From Brucella pecoris (GTDB taxonomy: Bacteria; Pseudomonadota; Alphaproteobacteria; Rhizobiales; Rhizobiaceae), in contig NZ_VEWK01000003.1 of NCBI RefSeq assembly GCF_006376675.1, positions 372,001 through 436,000 of the forward strand: a DNA stretch of 64,000 nucleotides, in the 5' to 3' direction. A program made the translations under genes and the position numbers. Under the pieces are notes generated by a model. The model did no database searches. It was not told where the DNA came from and was given only the letters and a program-made list of their open reading frames with translations. Position 1 is the first letter of the stretch. Every line of letters starts with the position of its first letter. Shown here piece by piece: positions 52,455 to 64,000 of the stretch.

Positions 52455-53374
52455 CAGAAATAGCCCTCGCGCTTCTTTTTCTCCATCGATCCGGCTTCAT
52501 CACGATCAATGGCGCGGCCTTGCCGCTCGGATGTACGGGCAATCAGCATTTCCTCGACAATATCGGAAAGGTCCGCAGCACTTGATTCAATCGCGCCAGT
52601 CAGCGGATAGCAGCCGAGCGTGCGGAATCGCACCAGACGGTTTTCCACCTGCTCGCCCGGACGCAGCTTCATTCGGTCATCGTCGACCATGATCAGCATG
52701 CCATCGCGTTCGACCACCGGACGATGCGCCGCAAAATAAAGCGGCACGATGGGGATATTCTCCTGCAGGATATATTGCCAGATATCGAGTTCAGTCCAGT
52801 TCGACAGCGGAAACACGCGGATCGACTCCCCGGCGGAAACACGCGTATTGTAGATTTTCCACATTTCCGGACGCTGGTTCTTGGGGTCCCAGCCATGTTG
52901 CGCGTTACGGAAAGAAAAGATGCGCTCCTTGGCGCGCGATTTCTCCTCGTCGCGACGGGCACCACCAAAGGCGGCATCGAACTGGTACCTGTCGAGCGCC
53001 TGCCGCAAAGCGACGGTCTTCATCACATGCGTGTGGACATTCGATCCATGGCTAAAAGGACCAATACCCTCGCGCACGCCATCTTCGTTGATATGAACGA
53101 GCAACTCAAAACCCTTTTCACGTGCCTGAGCATCGCGAAACTCGATCATCTCGCGAAACTTCCATGTCGTATCAACATGCAGAAAGGGAAAGGGCGGCGG
53201 CGCTGGATAAAATGCCTTCATCGCCAGATGCAGCATCACCGACGAATCCTTACCGACCGAGTAAAGCATCACCGGATTGGAGAAGGTTGCTGCAACCTCA
53301 CGAAAAATATGGATCGCTTCCGCCTCAAGGCGCTGCAGATGCGTCAGGTTCTTGGTCAGGGATGCATGATGCAC
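52454..53374 (-). CDS. cysD: Sulfate adenylyltransferase small subunit
   Basis: A 306-residue ATP sulfurylase catalytic subunit converting sulfate and ATP to APS with CysN. Motifs [14 protein letters not shown] near residue 40 (PP-loop), [14 protein letters not shown] near 65, and the C-terminal [23 protein letters not shown] are diagnostic. First gene of the sulfate activation operon; the 334-base gap upstream should hold its promoter. Confidence 0.96.
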   Translation of the reverse strand: MHHASLTKNLTHLQRLEAEAIHIFREVAATFSNPVMLYSVGKDSSVMLHLAMKAFYPAPPPFPFLHVDTTWKFREMIEFRDAQAREKGFELLVHINEDGVREGIGPFSHGSNVHTHVMKTVALRQALDRYQFDAAFGGARRDEEKSRAKERIFSFRNAQHGWDPKNQRPEMWKIYNTRVSAGESIRVFPLSNWTELDIWQYILQENIPIVPLYFAAHRPVVERDGMLIMVDDDRMKLRPGEQVENRLVRFRTLGCYPLTGAIESSAADLSDIVEEMLIARTSERQGRAIDRDEAGSMEKKKREGYF

Positions 53375-53708
53375 GACTAATTACTCCCGGCAACCGGATG
53401 GGGACTCGATACTGGCGGGAGGGATGGCCCAAGGTCAGGAGATGGCCTTCATCCGGCGCAGATGCGGCAAAAGCCACGGTGCGCGCATTGTCGTGAAATG
53501 ATGCGGAAAAGTGAAAGAACCCTATCGCGTATTGCGACCGGCTTGCGCGAAAAACTTACCGTATTTGCAAGCCGGACCGGAACAAACTTGCGCGCGCTGG
53601 AAAAAGCTGATTTTTGGTCAAGTCACGGAAAATCATACAATTTTTGTGATATTTAACGGGTTTTCGCTCAGGAGCTGCCCGTCATTCGGACAGCTCCTGA
53701 GCAAATTA
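53375..53708. other. Gap upstream of cysD with an end-of-gene hairpin
   Basis: No gene seen. A 12-bp perfect stem (GCTCAGGAGCTG 53666-53677 with CAGCTCCTGAGC 53691-53702) lies just after the aminotransferase stop and may terminate it, though no T-run follows on minus. The remainder is presumed cysD promoter. Confidence 0.5.
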
Positions 53709-55079
53709 TTACCTGGCGAGGCTCGCCTGAACATCGTTCAGCGTCGCTTCGAGCGCGGACACCATCGTATCGATCTGCTGATCGTTGATGATGAGCGGCG
53801 GACAGAAGGCAAGCGTGTCGCCCATTGCGCGCGAAATGACACCCCGCTCCTGAAGCGCTGCATTTGCCTGAGCGCCCAGTGCACCAGCCTGTTCAAGACC
53901 TGTCTTGGCCTGCTTGTCGGTGACAAGCTCGACACCGGCAATGAGACCAACACCACGCACTTCGCCGACCAAAGGATGATCCTGCAGTTCGCGCAAGCGC
54001 TTCTGCATATAGGTTCCGCGGTCACGCGCATTGGCGACCAGATCACGCTCTTCGATAATGGCAAGGTTTTCCAGCGCGACTGCTGCTGCCACCGGATGGC
54101 CTGATGCGGTGAAGCCCGTACCAAGCGTACCGATCTTGTGGCTTTCTTCGGCAATCGGTGCGTAGACACGCTCATTGATAAGGAAGGCTGAAATCGGCAG
54201 ATAGGATGATGAAAGCTGCTTCGACATGACCAAAATGTCCGGTTTCATGTCGAAAGTCTGGCTGCCGAACAAGTTGCCCGTCCGTCCGAAACCGCAAATG
54301 ACTTCGTCAGCCACCAGAAGAATATTGTAGCGTTTGAGAACCGCCTGCACCTTTTCCCAATAGGTTTTCGGCGGCACAACCACGCCGCCAGCGCCCATCA
54401 CCGGCTCTCCGATGAAAGCGGCGATGGTGTGCGGGCCTTCCGCGATGATCAACTGTTCCAGTTCATCCGCCAGTCGCGTTGCGAACTGTTCCTCGCTCTC
54501 GCCTGCCTGCCCTTCTCGATAATGATGCGGACAACCCGTATGCAGAATGCGGTCGATCGGCAGATCGAAGGAGCGGTGATTATTGGGCAGACCAGTCAGG
54601 CTGGCGGAGGCAATCGTCACGCCATGATAGCCGCGCTTGCGCGATATGATTTTCTTGCGCTCCGGTTCGCCCAGCGCATTGGAGCGATACCAGATCAGCT
54701 TGATGACAGTATCATTGGCTTCAGAACCTGAATTGGTGAAATAAGCCTTGCTCATCGGCACTGGAGCCATCGAGACGAGCTTTTCAGCCAAGTCGATAAC
54801 CGGACCGTGCGAACGATAGGAGAATGTATGATAGAAGGGCAGCTTCTTCATCTGCCGTGCGGCGGCTTCAGCCAGACGTGGTTCCGAAAAGCCCACGCCG
54901 ACGCTCCACAGTCCTGACATCGCTTCAATGTAGCGCTTGCCAGCAACATCCTCGACGTAAATGCCATCGCCACGCTCGATGACAAGCGGGCCCTCCGCTT
55001 CAAGGCGGACCGCATCAGTGTAAGAATGGAGATGATAACGGATATCGCGGGCTTCTAGAGAGTTTGGCTGAGCAGTCAT
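53709..55079 (-). CDS. Class III pyridoxal-phosphate aminotransferase, (S)-omega-transaminase type
   Basis: A 456-residue PLP enzyme moving amino groups from amines or omega-amino acids to pyruvate-type acceptors. Motifs TNSGSEANDTVIKLIW near residue 116, KRGYHGVTIAS near 151, DEVICGFGRTG near 259 and the PLP lysine in VMSKQLSSSY near 287. From memory the sequence is almost the same as the characterised Ochrobactrum anthropi (S)-omega-transaminase. Physiological substrate unknown. It lies downstream of the LuxR gene on the same strand. Confidence 0.9.
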   Translation of the reverse strand: MTAQPNSLEARDIRYHLHSYTDAVRLEAEGPLVIERGDGIYVEDVAGKRYIEAMSGLWSVGVGFSEPRLAEAAARQMKKLPFYHTFSYRSHGPVIDLAEKLVSMAPVPMSKAYFTNSGSEANDTVIKLIWYRSNALGEPERKKIISRKRGYHGVTIASASLTGLPNNHRSFDLPIDRILHTGCPHHYREGQAGESEEQFATRLADELEQLIIAEGPHTIAAFIGEPVMGAGGVVVPPKTYWEKVQAVLKRYNILLVADEVICGFGRTGNLFGSQTFDMKPDILVMSKQLSSSYLPISAFLINERVYAPIAEESHKIGTLGTGFTASGHPVAAAVALENLAIIEERDLVANARDRGTYMQKRLRELQDHPLVGEVRGVGLIAGVELVTDKQAKTGLEQAGALGAQANAALQERGVISRAMGDTLAFCPPLIINDQQIDTMVSALEATLNDVQASLAR

Positions 55080-55194
55080 TCATTAATCCTCCGGGAAAGA
55101 TAATGAATTAGTAGCCCGTTTCAGAAAAAGCGCAAACCGGAAAGCCGCTGAAAATTGCCCTTCGGATCAAACCGCCGAGGGACTTGGAAGAGAT

Positions 55195-55901
55195 TTAGAG
55201 AAGACCAAACGTGCGGGCTTTGGCGACCGCCTGAACCTTATTGACCGCGACCAGTTTTGTAAGCACGTTGCTGATGTGAAAATTCACCGTGCGTGTAGAA
55301 ATGTTGAGGATGGTGCCGATGATCTCGGCAGTCTTTCCCTCACTCGTCCAACGCAGAATTTCCCGTTCACGCATCGTCAGGTTCACTTCCGAAACGCAAT
55401 TCATCGTCGGAACATCGAGATGTTCATACATCGAAAGATGCAAAAGATTGGCTGCGATCTGCATCTGACGCCGCAACATTGAAATCTCGCCGGAAGATAA
55501 TGCCGGGCCATTTCTCAGGAAAGAAAGCATTCCGAACACGCCCTGCGCCGCCCAGCACGGCTGGGAAATTCCAACCTCAGACCGAAGCGCTGTGCATCCG
55601 CCCAGATCTGTGGCGCATCTGCAAACAGCTTTGCTGACCAGACCAGCGGCTCGATGCTGTTCAATCCCTTGCGAACCAATGGGTCCAGATCCGCATATTT
55701 TCTGGCCGCATAGTGATCGATCCATTCTTGCGGCAATGAACCAAAGCTAAGCCATTTAACCACACCGTTTAACAAAGGAACGCGCATGACATAGGCCGTG
55801 TGTGCAAAACCGCACTGCTTGGCATAGGCATTTATGTATTCAAGGAGCTGTCCGGCATCGTCAGCAGATTGCATGGACTCATAGATTTGTTCCCATTTCA
55901 T
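55195..55901 (-). pseudogene. LuxR-type quorum-sensing regulator, frameshifted (BlxR/BabR-like)
   Basis: Two reading frames together make one LuxR regulator of about 235 residues. The N-terminal autoinducer-binding half (55901 down to about 55580) has the conserved WLSFGSLPQEWIDHY and ARKYADLDPLV. The C-terminal half, in another frame, has VGISQPCWAAQGVFGML and an intact helix-turn-helix (LTMREREILRWTSEGKTAEII). They join near 55579-55585, where one missing base (CTGAGG instead of, for example, CTGGAGG) would restore RFGLEVGIS. This is either a true inactivating deletion or a sequencing error. Position next to metH recalls Brucella blxR/babR. Confidence 0.82.
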
Positions 55902-56111
55902 TGCAGACTTCCCAACGAAAAATATAACTATTGATGATTATTGAAATTCGACGCACTTAAATAAAACGCCAACAAATCACTAACACATCCCTGTATTTTT
56001 CTCTATATACTATTGTGAAATATACAAATCTCCACCATGTAAATATTACAGTGAACTAAATTATGATTTACTTTAATAAATACTTAATAATTACATAGAA
56101 CAACATCAATC
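55902..56111. other. AT-rich region upstream of the LuxR gene
   Basis: About 190 bases unusually rich in A/T compared with the rest of the window. No ORF. Probably the promoter of the LuxR-type gene. Confidence 0.5.
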
Positions 56112-56219
56112 TTAAAGCGCATCCCGAAGAATATGAAACGATTTTCGGAACAATATACGCATCAAAACAAACAGTTGAGACGCACCGATCTGATCCAATC
56201 AGATCGAAATGCGCTCTAA
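56112..56219. repeat. Composite palindromic repeat, copy 5 (inverted)
   Basis: Half B (AAGCGCATCCCGAAGAATATGA to TTTCGGAACAATATACGCAT) is followed by half A with the dyad CGATCTGATCCAATCAGATCG and end GCGCTCTAA. Same orientation as copy 4. Located between the LuxR gene and metH. Confidence 0.8.
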
Positions 56220-56380
56220 ACGACAACTAAATCAGCGCTCCACAACATAAAATAACAGGCTGACGCCGCCACGTCTGCTGATCTGCAGTCGATAAACAAC
56301 TACAAACCAGCCGAACGCACGCGGCGCATCTGTCAGAAATACGAGTATATGAGATTAAGTTAATTGAGCCGCGACATTCA

Positions 56381-60172
<3,792 letters not shown>

Positions 60173-60271
60173 AAAACACCGCCTGTATTCAATCTGTTAT
60201 CAGACAATAGGTCTGTTTGAGACAAACCGGCCTAAATTGCCTGTCATACGCACACTGCGAAAGTCGTTTAA

Positions 60272-60295
60272 TGACATAAACATATCTTTATGTCA
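60272..60295. promoter_or_regulatory. 24-bp inverted repeat in the metH promoter
   Basis: TGACATAAA-CATATC-TTTATGTCA, perfect 9-bp arms with a 6-bp spacer, 100-123 bp before metH. Methionine-cycle genes in alphaproteobacteria are often controlled by ArsR-type SahR/SamR or LysR-type MetR regulators at such sites; which one cannot be decided here. Confidence 0.55.
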
Positions 60296-60433
60296 ATTCG
60301 GCGAAGCCATTCTCCATCCTGTAATCGAGCATCACCCATCTGTTGCCAGCTCGAAGAAATCGTGACTTCGCAGGGCCACCGCTGCGCCACAATATCCGGG
60401 CAAAATAAGGCTGGGGACGATATGTGCTGTTCA

Positions 60434-60488
60434 TTTTTACGCGCATCTTATCCGAAAACCGTTTCACACTTTTCGGTATGCGCTGTGA
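60434..60488. repeat. Composite palindromic repeat, half copy 6
   Basis: Only half B is present: TTTTACGCGCATCTTATCCG, then AAAACCGTTTCACACTTTTC, then GGTATGCGCTGTGAG. It ends 10 bases before the BA14K start, so it forms part of that gene's 5' leader. Confidence 0.75.
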
Positions 60489-60498
60489 GGAGAGACCT

Positions 60499-60906
60499 AT
60501 GAAAAGGTTTACTTATTCCCTGTTTGCCGCATGTTTGTCACTCGGCATGGGATTGTCCGCTGTTGCCGGGACTGCAAATGCGGCACAGCCGTCTCTGATG
60601 GCGACACCATCCGCACAGACTTCGGCACCGAATGTGCAGAATATTCAATATTACGACCATCGCGACGACCATCGCTATTGGCGTGAACAGCGTCGTTACT
60701 GGCGGCACGACCGTCCTTACCATCGGTATGATCGTCGTTATTGGGGGCCACCTCCCGCCTATCGCTACCGTCCAGCTCCGGTCTATCGGGGTGGCAACCC
60801 GCATGTGCGTTGGTGCTACAATCGTTATCGCTCTTATCGAGCCTACGATAACACGTTCCAGCCCAATTACGGGCCGCGGCGCCAGTGCTACTCGCCATAT
60901 CTCTGA
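60499..60906 (+). CDS. BA14K family secreted protein
   Basis: A 135-residue exported protein with a signal peptide ending at ANA (residue 28) and a Tyr/Arg/His-rich middle ([14 protein letters not shown]). The C-terminal BA14K signature [19 protein letters not shown] and [10 protein letters not shown] is complete, with two Cys that could form a disulfide. The prototype is a 14-kDa immunoreactive Brucella protein; its function is not firmly known. The ATG after GAGGAGAG is the start; an upstream in-frame extension runs through repeat copy 6 and is rejected. Confidence 0.92.
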   Translation: MKRFTYSLFAACLSLGMGLSAVAGTANAAQPSLMATPSAQTSAPNVQNIQYYDHRDDHRYWREQRRYWRHDRPYHRYDRRYWGPPPAYRYRPAPVYRGGNPHVRWCYNRYRSYRAYDNTFQPNYGPRRQCYSPYL

Positions 60907-60909
60907 ATC

Positions 60910-60940
60910 AAAAAAGCCCCGGATAGTCCGGGGCTTTTTC
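60910..60940 (+). terminator. Intrinsic terminator after the BA14K gene
   Basis: A 13-bp perfect stem (AAAAAGCCCCGGA/TCCGGGGCTTTTT) with a 3-nt loop. A/T runs on both sides also allow use from the minus strand by the convergent small membrane gene. Confidence 0.92.
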
Positions 60941-60961
60941 CTGAATGAAATAATTTAGAAA

Positions 60962-61207
60962 TCAGGTGACGTAGGCACCGATTGAAGCCGCAACCAGACC
61001 GATCGCAACCGCGATCATCACACCATAAACGCGCGGCCTGTCAAACAGGACGGCAAACGCCGCGAACCAACTGACAACCGCAGCGCCCAGCGCGAATAAA
61101 AAGCCCGGCTTGTCACCGTGATACAGGTTTGCCGCCATGAGGCCGCCGATAATCAGCGCACCAAAAACGATCATCAACCCTGTGGCATATCGCTCGTAAT
61201 CGTCCAT
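60962..61207 (-). CDS. Small membrane protein, function unknown
   Basis: 81 residues with three hydrophobic segments (about 8-26, 33-53 and 58-79) and a short acidic N-terminus (MDDYERYATG). Convergent with BA14K and divergent from ogt. No family recognised; composition and a stop/start layout with a shared terminator make it a believable gene. Confidence 0.65.
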   Translation of the reverse strand: MDDYERYATGLMIVFGALIIGGLMAANLYHGDKPGFLFALGAAVVSWFAAFAVLFDRPRVYGVMIAVAIGLVAASIGAYVT

Positions 61208-61438
61208 TTAAATTCCTCGGTTCCGCTCCCACCGTGACAGGTGCCGGAAACTCTCGTCAATCCGTTTGGCCATTTAAGGGCATTGGCCGGTTGCCATCAC
61301 ACAATCATTATTCGTGACGTTCTTCAACCATTTCACTGCGCCAATTTCCGCAATTGTTACGACTTTTCACTTGAACGTTCTTATCGTTGCCCGTTAACCG
61401 GCATTTGTTCCATTCAAAACCATGCTAATATTATTTCC

Positions 61439-62017
61439 ATGGAATCGTCAGGCATCACCATTTTCGAAACAGAGATCGGACCGTGCGGCATTGCCTGGCG
61501 CGGCCAGAAGATTGTGGGTGTCGAGATCGGAGATGCCGACGAGAAGGAAACTCGCTACCGGCTGGGCGAGCGGTTCCCTGGTGCCGAAGATATCAACCTG
61601 CCCTCCTTCGTCAGCAATGCAATTCGGGGTGTGCGCGCGCTTCTGACAGGCGCCGATGTCGATTTTTCAGGTACACCGCTGGCGCTAGATACCCAACCCG
61701 ATCTCAACCGACAGGTCTATGAAATCATCCTTGAGCTGAAACCGGGCGAGACGACGACCTATGGTGCGATTGCCCGGCGACTTGGTGATGTCAGCCTCTC
61801 GCAGGCTGTCGGCTATGCACTGGGCAAAAACCCGTTCCCGATCATTGTACCATGCCATCGGGTTCTCGGCTCCAATGGTAAAGTAGGCGGCTTTTCGGCG
61901 GCTGGCGGAACTGCAACCAAGCTCAAGCTTCTCAATATCGAGCGAGCAAAAACGTCCAGCGAGCCTGATCTGTTCGGCGGCCTGCCGCTGCAGGAAAAAC
62001 CACTGACCGACTGGTAG
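61439..62017 (+). CDS. ogt: Methylated-DNA--protein cysteine methyltransferase
   Basis: A 192-residue suicide repair protein removing methyl groups from O6-methylguanine. The acceptor Cys is in IIVPCHRVLGSNG near residue 140, preceded by the helix-turn-helix and arginine finger region (TTYGAIARRLGDVSLSQAVGYALG). The start MESSGITIFETEIG matches the family. An upstream frame of 66 codons has no supporting features. Confidence 0.9.
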   Translation: MESSGITIFETEIGPCGIAWRGQKIVGVEIGDADEKETRYRLGERFPGAEDINLPSFVSNAIRGVRALLTGADVDFSGTPLALDTQPDLNRQVYEIILELKPGETTTYGAIARRLGDVSLSQAVGYALGKNPFPIIVPCHRVLGSNGKVGGFSAAGGTATKLKLLNIERAKTSSEPDLFGGLPLQEKPLTDW

Positions 62018-62021
62018 CTAT

Positions 62022-62079
62022 TTTTACGCATTTCCGAACGCAAGACCGCTTTGCGCTTTTGGCTCGAAAATGCTTTAGC
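62022..62079. repeat. Second copy of the short palindromic repeat family
   Basis: ACGCATTTCCGAACGCAAGA, CCGCTTTGCGCTTTTGGCTC and GAAAATGCT parallel the segment at 33270-33321. It lies after ogt and contains the stop codon of the Dabb-domain gene. Confidence 0.5.
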
Positions 62080-62368
62080 GCTTGTCCGTCACAACATCGG
62101 CTGAAAAGCGCAATTCGCGCATCGGACGCACCAGTTGCGTCGTCGCGTCATAGGTCGGATGCTTTTTGAAAGCGAAAAGCGCTTCCTCATCTTTGAACTC
62201 GGCATAGACCACGAGATCAATGCGGTCGCACATCGGATCGACCCTGGAATTTGGCAGAACTTCAAAAAGGTCAGCATGGGGAATGGTGCCGAGTTGCTCC
62301 AACCCCTTTTTGACTGTCTCTATATCCTGACCTTCTTTGACGCTGAAGAAAACAATATGCCGGATCAC
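62075..62368 (-). CDS. Dabb (stress-responsive alpha/beta barrel) domain protein
   Basis: A 97-residue ferredoxin-like dimeric barrel protein. It starts with MIRHIVFFSVKEG and has DLVVYAEFKDEEALFAFKKHP near residue 50, both typical for Dabb proteins. Role unknown in bacteria. Stop codon lies in a repeat. Confidence 0.85.
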   Translation of the reverse strand: MIRHIVFFSVKEGQDIETVKKGLEQLGTIPHADLFEVLPNSRVDPMCDRIDLVVYAEFKDEEALFAFKKHPTYDATTQLVRPMRELRFSADVVTDKR

Positions 62369-62446
62369 GCCGCGACTCCCTGAATTTGGTGAGGCGTGTC
62401 TAGCGCATCAAAGCGCTCAGAAAAATGGCAAATTTGAGCGATGTGC

Positions 62447-62971
62447 CTAACTTGCCTTGACACGACGCCAGGCAAACCCGGCCTCCTCCGGTACTGATCC
62501 ACGTCCCGGCTGGTAATAGCCGGGCGTATCGACCAGACGATTTTCGCCAAGACGGCTCTGGGCAACCTTGTTCGTCACCTGTAGGCTGTCGAAGCCGGTC
62601 CGCAGCATCAGGGCGGCCTGATCGATCAGCACATCGCCAACGGCGCGCAATTCACCCGCAAACCCCTCGCGGCGCAATATCTCGGCCTTGGAATAGGAGC
62701 GACCGTCATTGAAAGCTGGGAACTGCAAGGCGATCAGCGGCACGCTGCCAAGATCATCCAGCAGCGGTTCGATGGCTTCGCCCGGCGCAACCGAAACGCC
62801 GATCCGGCGATTGGAGGCGCGGCGGCGCTCCTCATCCAGTCCAAGCCAGACGGCCAGCGGAATGATGATCGCCGGGGCATCGCCAGCAGCTTCCAGATCG
62901 TCGGCAAAGACATAATCGTCTTCGCGAAAGCCATCGGCAGACCAGAGTTTGGTTTCGTTGATATCGCTCAT
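62447..62971 (-). CDS. DUF934 protein of the sulfite/APS reduction operon
   Basis: A 174-residue DUF934 protein. C-terminal half has the family pattern LIALQFPAFNDGRSYSKAEI and ELRAVGDVLIDQAALMLRTGFDS. Its start overlaps the cysH stop by four bases. DUF934 is regularly linked to cysI/cysH in alpha- and betaproteobacteria, which suggests a helper role in sulfite reduction; the mechanism is not established. Confidence 0.9.
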   Translation of the reverse strand: MSDINETKLWSADGFREDDYVFADDLEAAGDAPAIIIPLAVWLGLDEERRRASNRRIGVSVAPGEAIEPLLDDLGSVPLIALQFPAFNDGRSYSKAEILRREGFAGELRAVGDVLIDQAALMLRTGFDSLQVTNKVAQSRLGENRLVDTPGYYQPGRGSVPEEAGFAWRRVKAS

Positions 62972-63717
62972 TTCCGGTCACCTGCTCCCAAATTCTTCAA
63001 GCTGTCGGACAGACCCGACAGGTGGATGCCGCATTCTGTCTTTTCCGATCCCGCCCAGCGTCCAGCACGCTGATCTTCGCCGTCGTTCACGGGCCGCGTG
63101 CAGGGCATGCAGCCGATGGAACGGTAGCCCTGCGCGATCAGCGGATGCGGCGGCAGATCATGTTTTTCGGCATAGGCCTTGAGATCGGCTGCCTGCAACC
63201 GCGCCAGCGGATTGATACGAATACGCGGGCCGACCGATTCGAACGTTGCCAGACTTTCGCGCGTCGATGCCTGAAACTGCTTGCGGCCCGTCATCCAGGC
63301 CCGATAAGGGGCCACGGCGCGCGCCATCGGCTCGACCTTGCGGATGAAGCAGCAGCGATCCTTATCGGTCATCGACAGCGCGCCGAATGGATCGTCCGCC
63401 TTGAGGCTGTCGTCCAGCGGCAGGATATCCTGCACATCGGTCAAACCCAGCCGGTCCACCAGATCATGACGATAATCGAGCGTTGCCCGAAAGTGCTTTC
63501 CCGTATCAAGGAACAGAACCGGCGTCGTCGGGTCGATTTCCGAGATCATGTGCAGAAGCACTGCCGATTCCGCCCCGAAGGAAGACACGACCGCAATCTG
63601 CCCCTCATAGAGTTCGCGCGTGACAAGCGCTATCACTTCCTGTGGGGTAGACGCGCCGTGGCTGGCCTCCAGAAGGCGGGCTTCAGCGCTAGCGCTTTCT
63701 TCAGCATCAAGCTGCAC
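62968..63717 (-). CDS. cysH: Phosphoadenylyl/adenylyl-sulfate reductase (APS-reductase type)
   Basis: A 249-residue reductase releasing sulfite from activated sulfate. PP-loop-like region VVSSFGAESAVLLHMI near residue 43. Two cysteine pairs, RCCFIRK near 121 and GCMPCTRP near 205, are the iron-sulfur ligands that mark APS (rather than PAPS) reductases. The C-terminal catalytic Cys is in KTECGIHLS. The GTG start overlaps the cysI end by 11 bases. Confidence 0.93.
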   Translation of the reverse strand: MQLDAEESASAEARLLEASHGASTPQEVIALVTRELYEGQIAVVSSFGAESAVLLHMISEIDPTTPVLFLDTGKHFRATLDYRHDLVDRLGLTDVQDILPLDDSLKADDPFGALSMTDKDRCCFIRKVEPMARAVAPYRAWMTGRKQFQASTRESLATFESVGPRIRINPLARLQAADLKAYAEKHDLPPHPLIAQGYRSIGCMPCTRPVNDGEDQRAGRWAGSEKTECGIHLSGLSDSLKNLGAGDRK

Positions 63718-64000
63718 GGCTTATTTCTCCATAAAGCGCGCGTTTGAACGGCTCCATGCCAACGCGGCGATAGGCGGCGAGGAAAGTTTCCTCCGGGCTT
63801 TCCCGTAAGGACAGATAGGTGTCCACGACCGTTTCGATGGCATCCACCACCTCTTCCGACGAGAAGCCGCGACCGGTGATGTCGCCGATGGTCGAATGCT
63901 CGTCCGCCGAACCGCCAAGCGTAATCTGATAGAGTTCCTCGCCCTTCTTCTCGACGCCCAGAATACCGATATGGCCTACATGGTGATGGCCGCAGGCATT
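63707..64000 (-). CDS. cysI: Sulfite/nitrite reductase hemoprotein, C-terminal part (cut by window edge)
   Basis: 97 C-terminal residues in an open frame running off the right edge. It begins with NACGHHHVGHIGILG, a variant of the siroheme/[4Fe-4S] region of ferredoxin- or NADPH-type sulfite reductases, and ends EISRAA. Its placement before cysH and DUF934 supports CysI. The N-terminal two-thirds are outside the window. Confidence 0.85.
   Translation of the reverse strand, partial: NACGHHHVGHIGILGVEKKGEELYQITLGGSADEHSTIGDITGRGFSSEEVVDAIETVVDTYLSLRESPEETFLAAYRRVGMEPFKRALYGEISRAA

Noticed and set aside
55560..55600. Programmed frameshift in the LuxR gene
   Set aside because: No slippery sequence or downstream stimulatory structure evident; a single-base deletion or sequencing error is simpler.
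39946..56219. CRISPR array from the repeated units at 39.9-56.2 kb
   Set aside because: Copies are kilobases apart, about 100 bp long and in both orientations, with no regular spacers or cas genes.
60173..60330. Cobalamin or SAM-II riboswitch before metH
   Set aside because: No B12-box or SAM-II core was found; the region is explained by an inverted repeat.
61241..61438. 66-codon N-terminal extension of Ogt
   Set aside because: No ribosome site or family similarity; the standard Ogt N-terminus begins at 61439.

Overview
The window looks like a piece of the main chromosome of an Ochrobactrum/Brucella-group alphaproteobacterium (Hyphomicrobiales). The grounds are family-level recognition, not a database search. 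They are a BA14K-type secreted protein at 60499, a class III aminotransferase at 53709 that I recall as nearly identical to the characterised Ochrobactrum anthropi (S)-omega-transaminase, a BlxR-like LuxR regulator beside metH as in Brucella, a thiamine operon without thiC, and several copies of a roughly 100-bp composite palindromic repeat. It is mostly ordinary metabolic chromosome: no phage, insertion sequence, CRISPR array or conjugation gene was seen.

Left part (1-12.5 kb): the sarcosine oxidase operon soxBDA (minus strand, cut by the left edge), a Glu/Leu-type dehydrogenase, an osmF-yehYXW quaternary-amine ABC importer, a CueR-type copper sensor and a membrane-bound PQQ glucose dehydrogenase. 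From 12.9 to 20.1 kb there is a sugar regulon: a LacI regulator divergent from an ABC importer, a PfkB kinase and a GatZ/KbaZ-like protein. This layout resembles the D-tagatose branch known in Agrobacterium. Next come the Cu(I) ATPase copA, with a textbook CueR promoter, and a PAS-GGDEF-EAL protein.

Middle (25-38 kb): a TPP riboswitch heads thiD-O-S-G-E, thiY, tenA and thiX. This set can build thiazole and salvage pyrimidine, but the cluster has neither thiC nor the ATPase thiZ. An alpha-ketoglutarate-semialdehyde-type dehydrogenase follows. Then comes an ABC exporter preceded by what looks like a complete attenuation leader (promoter dyad, 20-codon ORF, hairpins, intrinsic terminator). An LTA-synthase-like phosphoglycerol transferase follows, with three 11-bp-spaced TGACA repeats in its promoter, and then an orphan LacI regulator.

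Right part (38-64 kb): an alcohol/acetaldehyde oxidation cluster (an AcoR-like regulator lacking the AAA+ domain, acetaldehyde dehydrogenase, a hairpin-rich island bounded by repeats, AdhP, DUF779); glpR-glpD; orphan regulators (a NarL type with a dead receiver, and a Crp/Fnr type); DUF1062; tRNA-Pro(CGG); cysD-cysNC-cysQ; the aminotransferase; a frameshifted LuxR quorum-sensing regulator; metH; BA14K; ogt; and the cysI-cysH-DUF934 end of the sulfite/APS reduction operon, cut by the right edge. Sulfur activation (cysD/NC/Q), APS reduction (cysH/I) and methionine synthesis (metH) therefore lie within 14 kb.

The observations most worth pursuing are the leader before the ABC exporter, the structured repeat island with a covarying hairpin arm, the AAA-less AcoR regulator with its matching dyad, the PhoB-like triple repeat before the phosphoglycerol transferase, and the broken BlxR-like gene.
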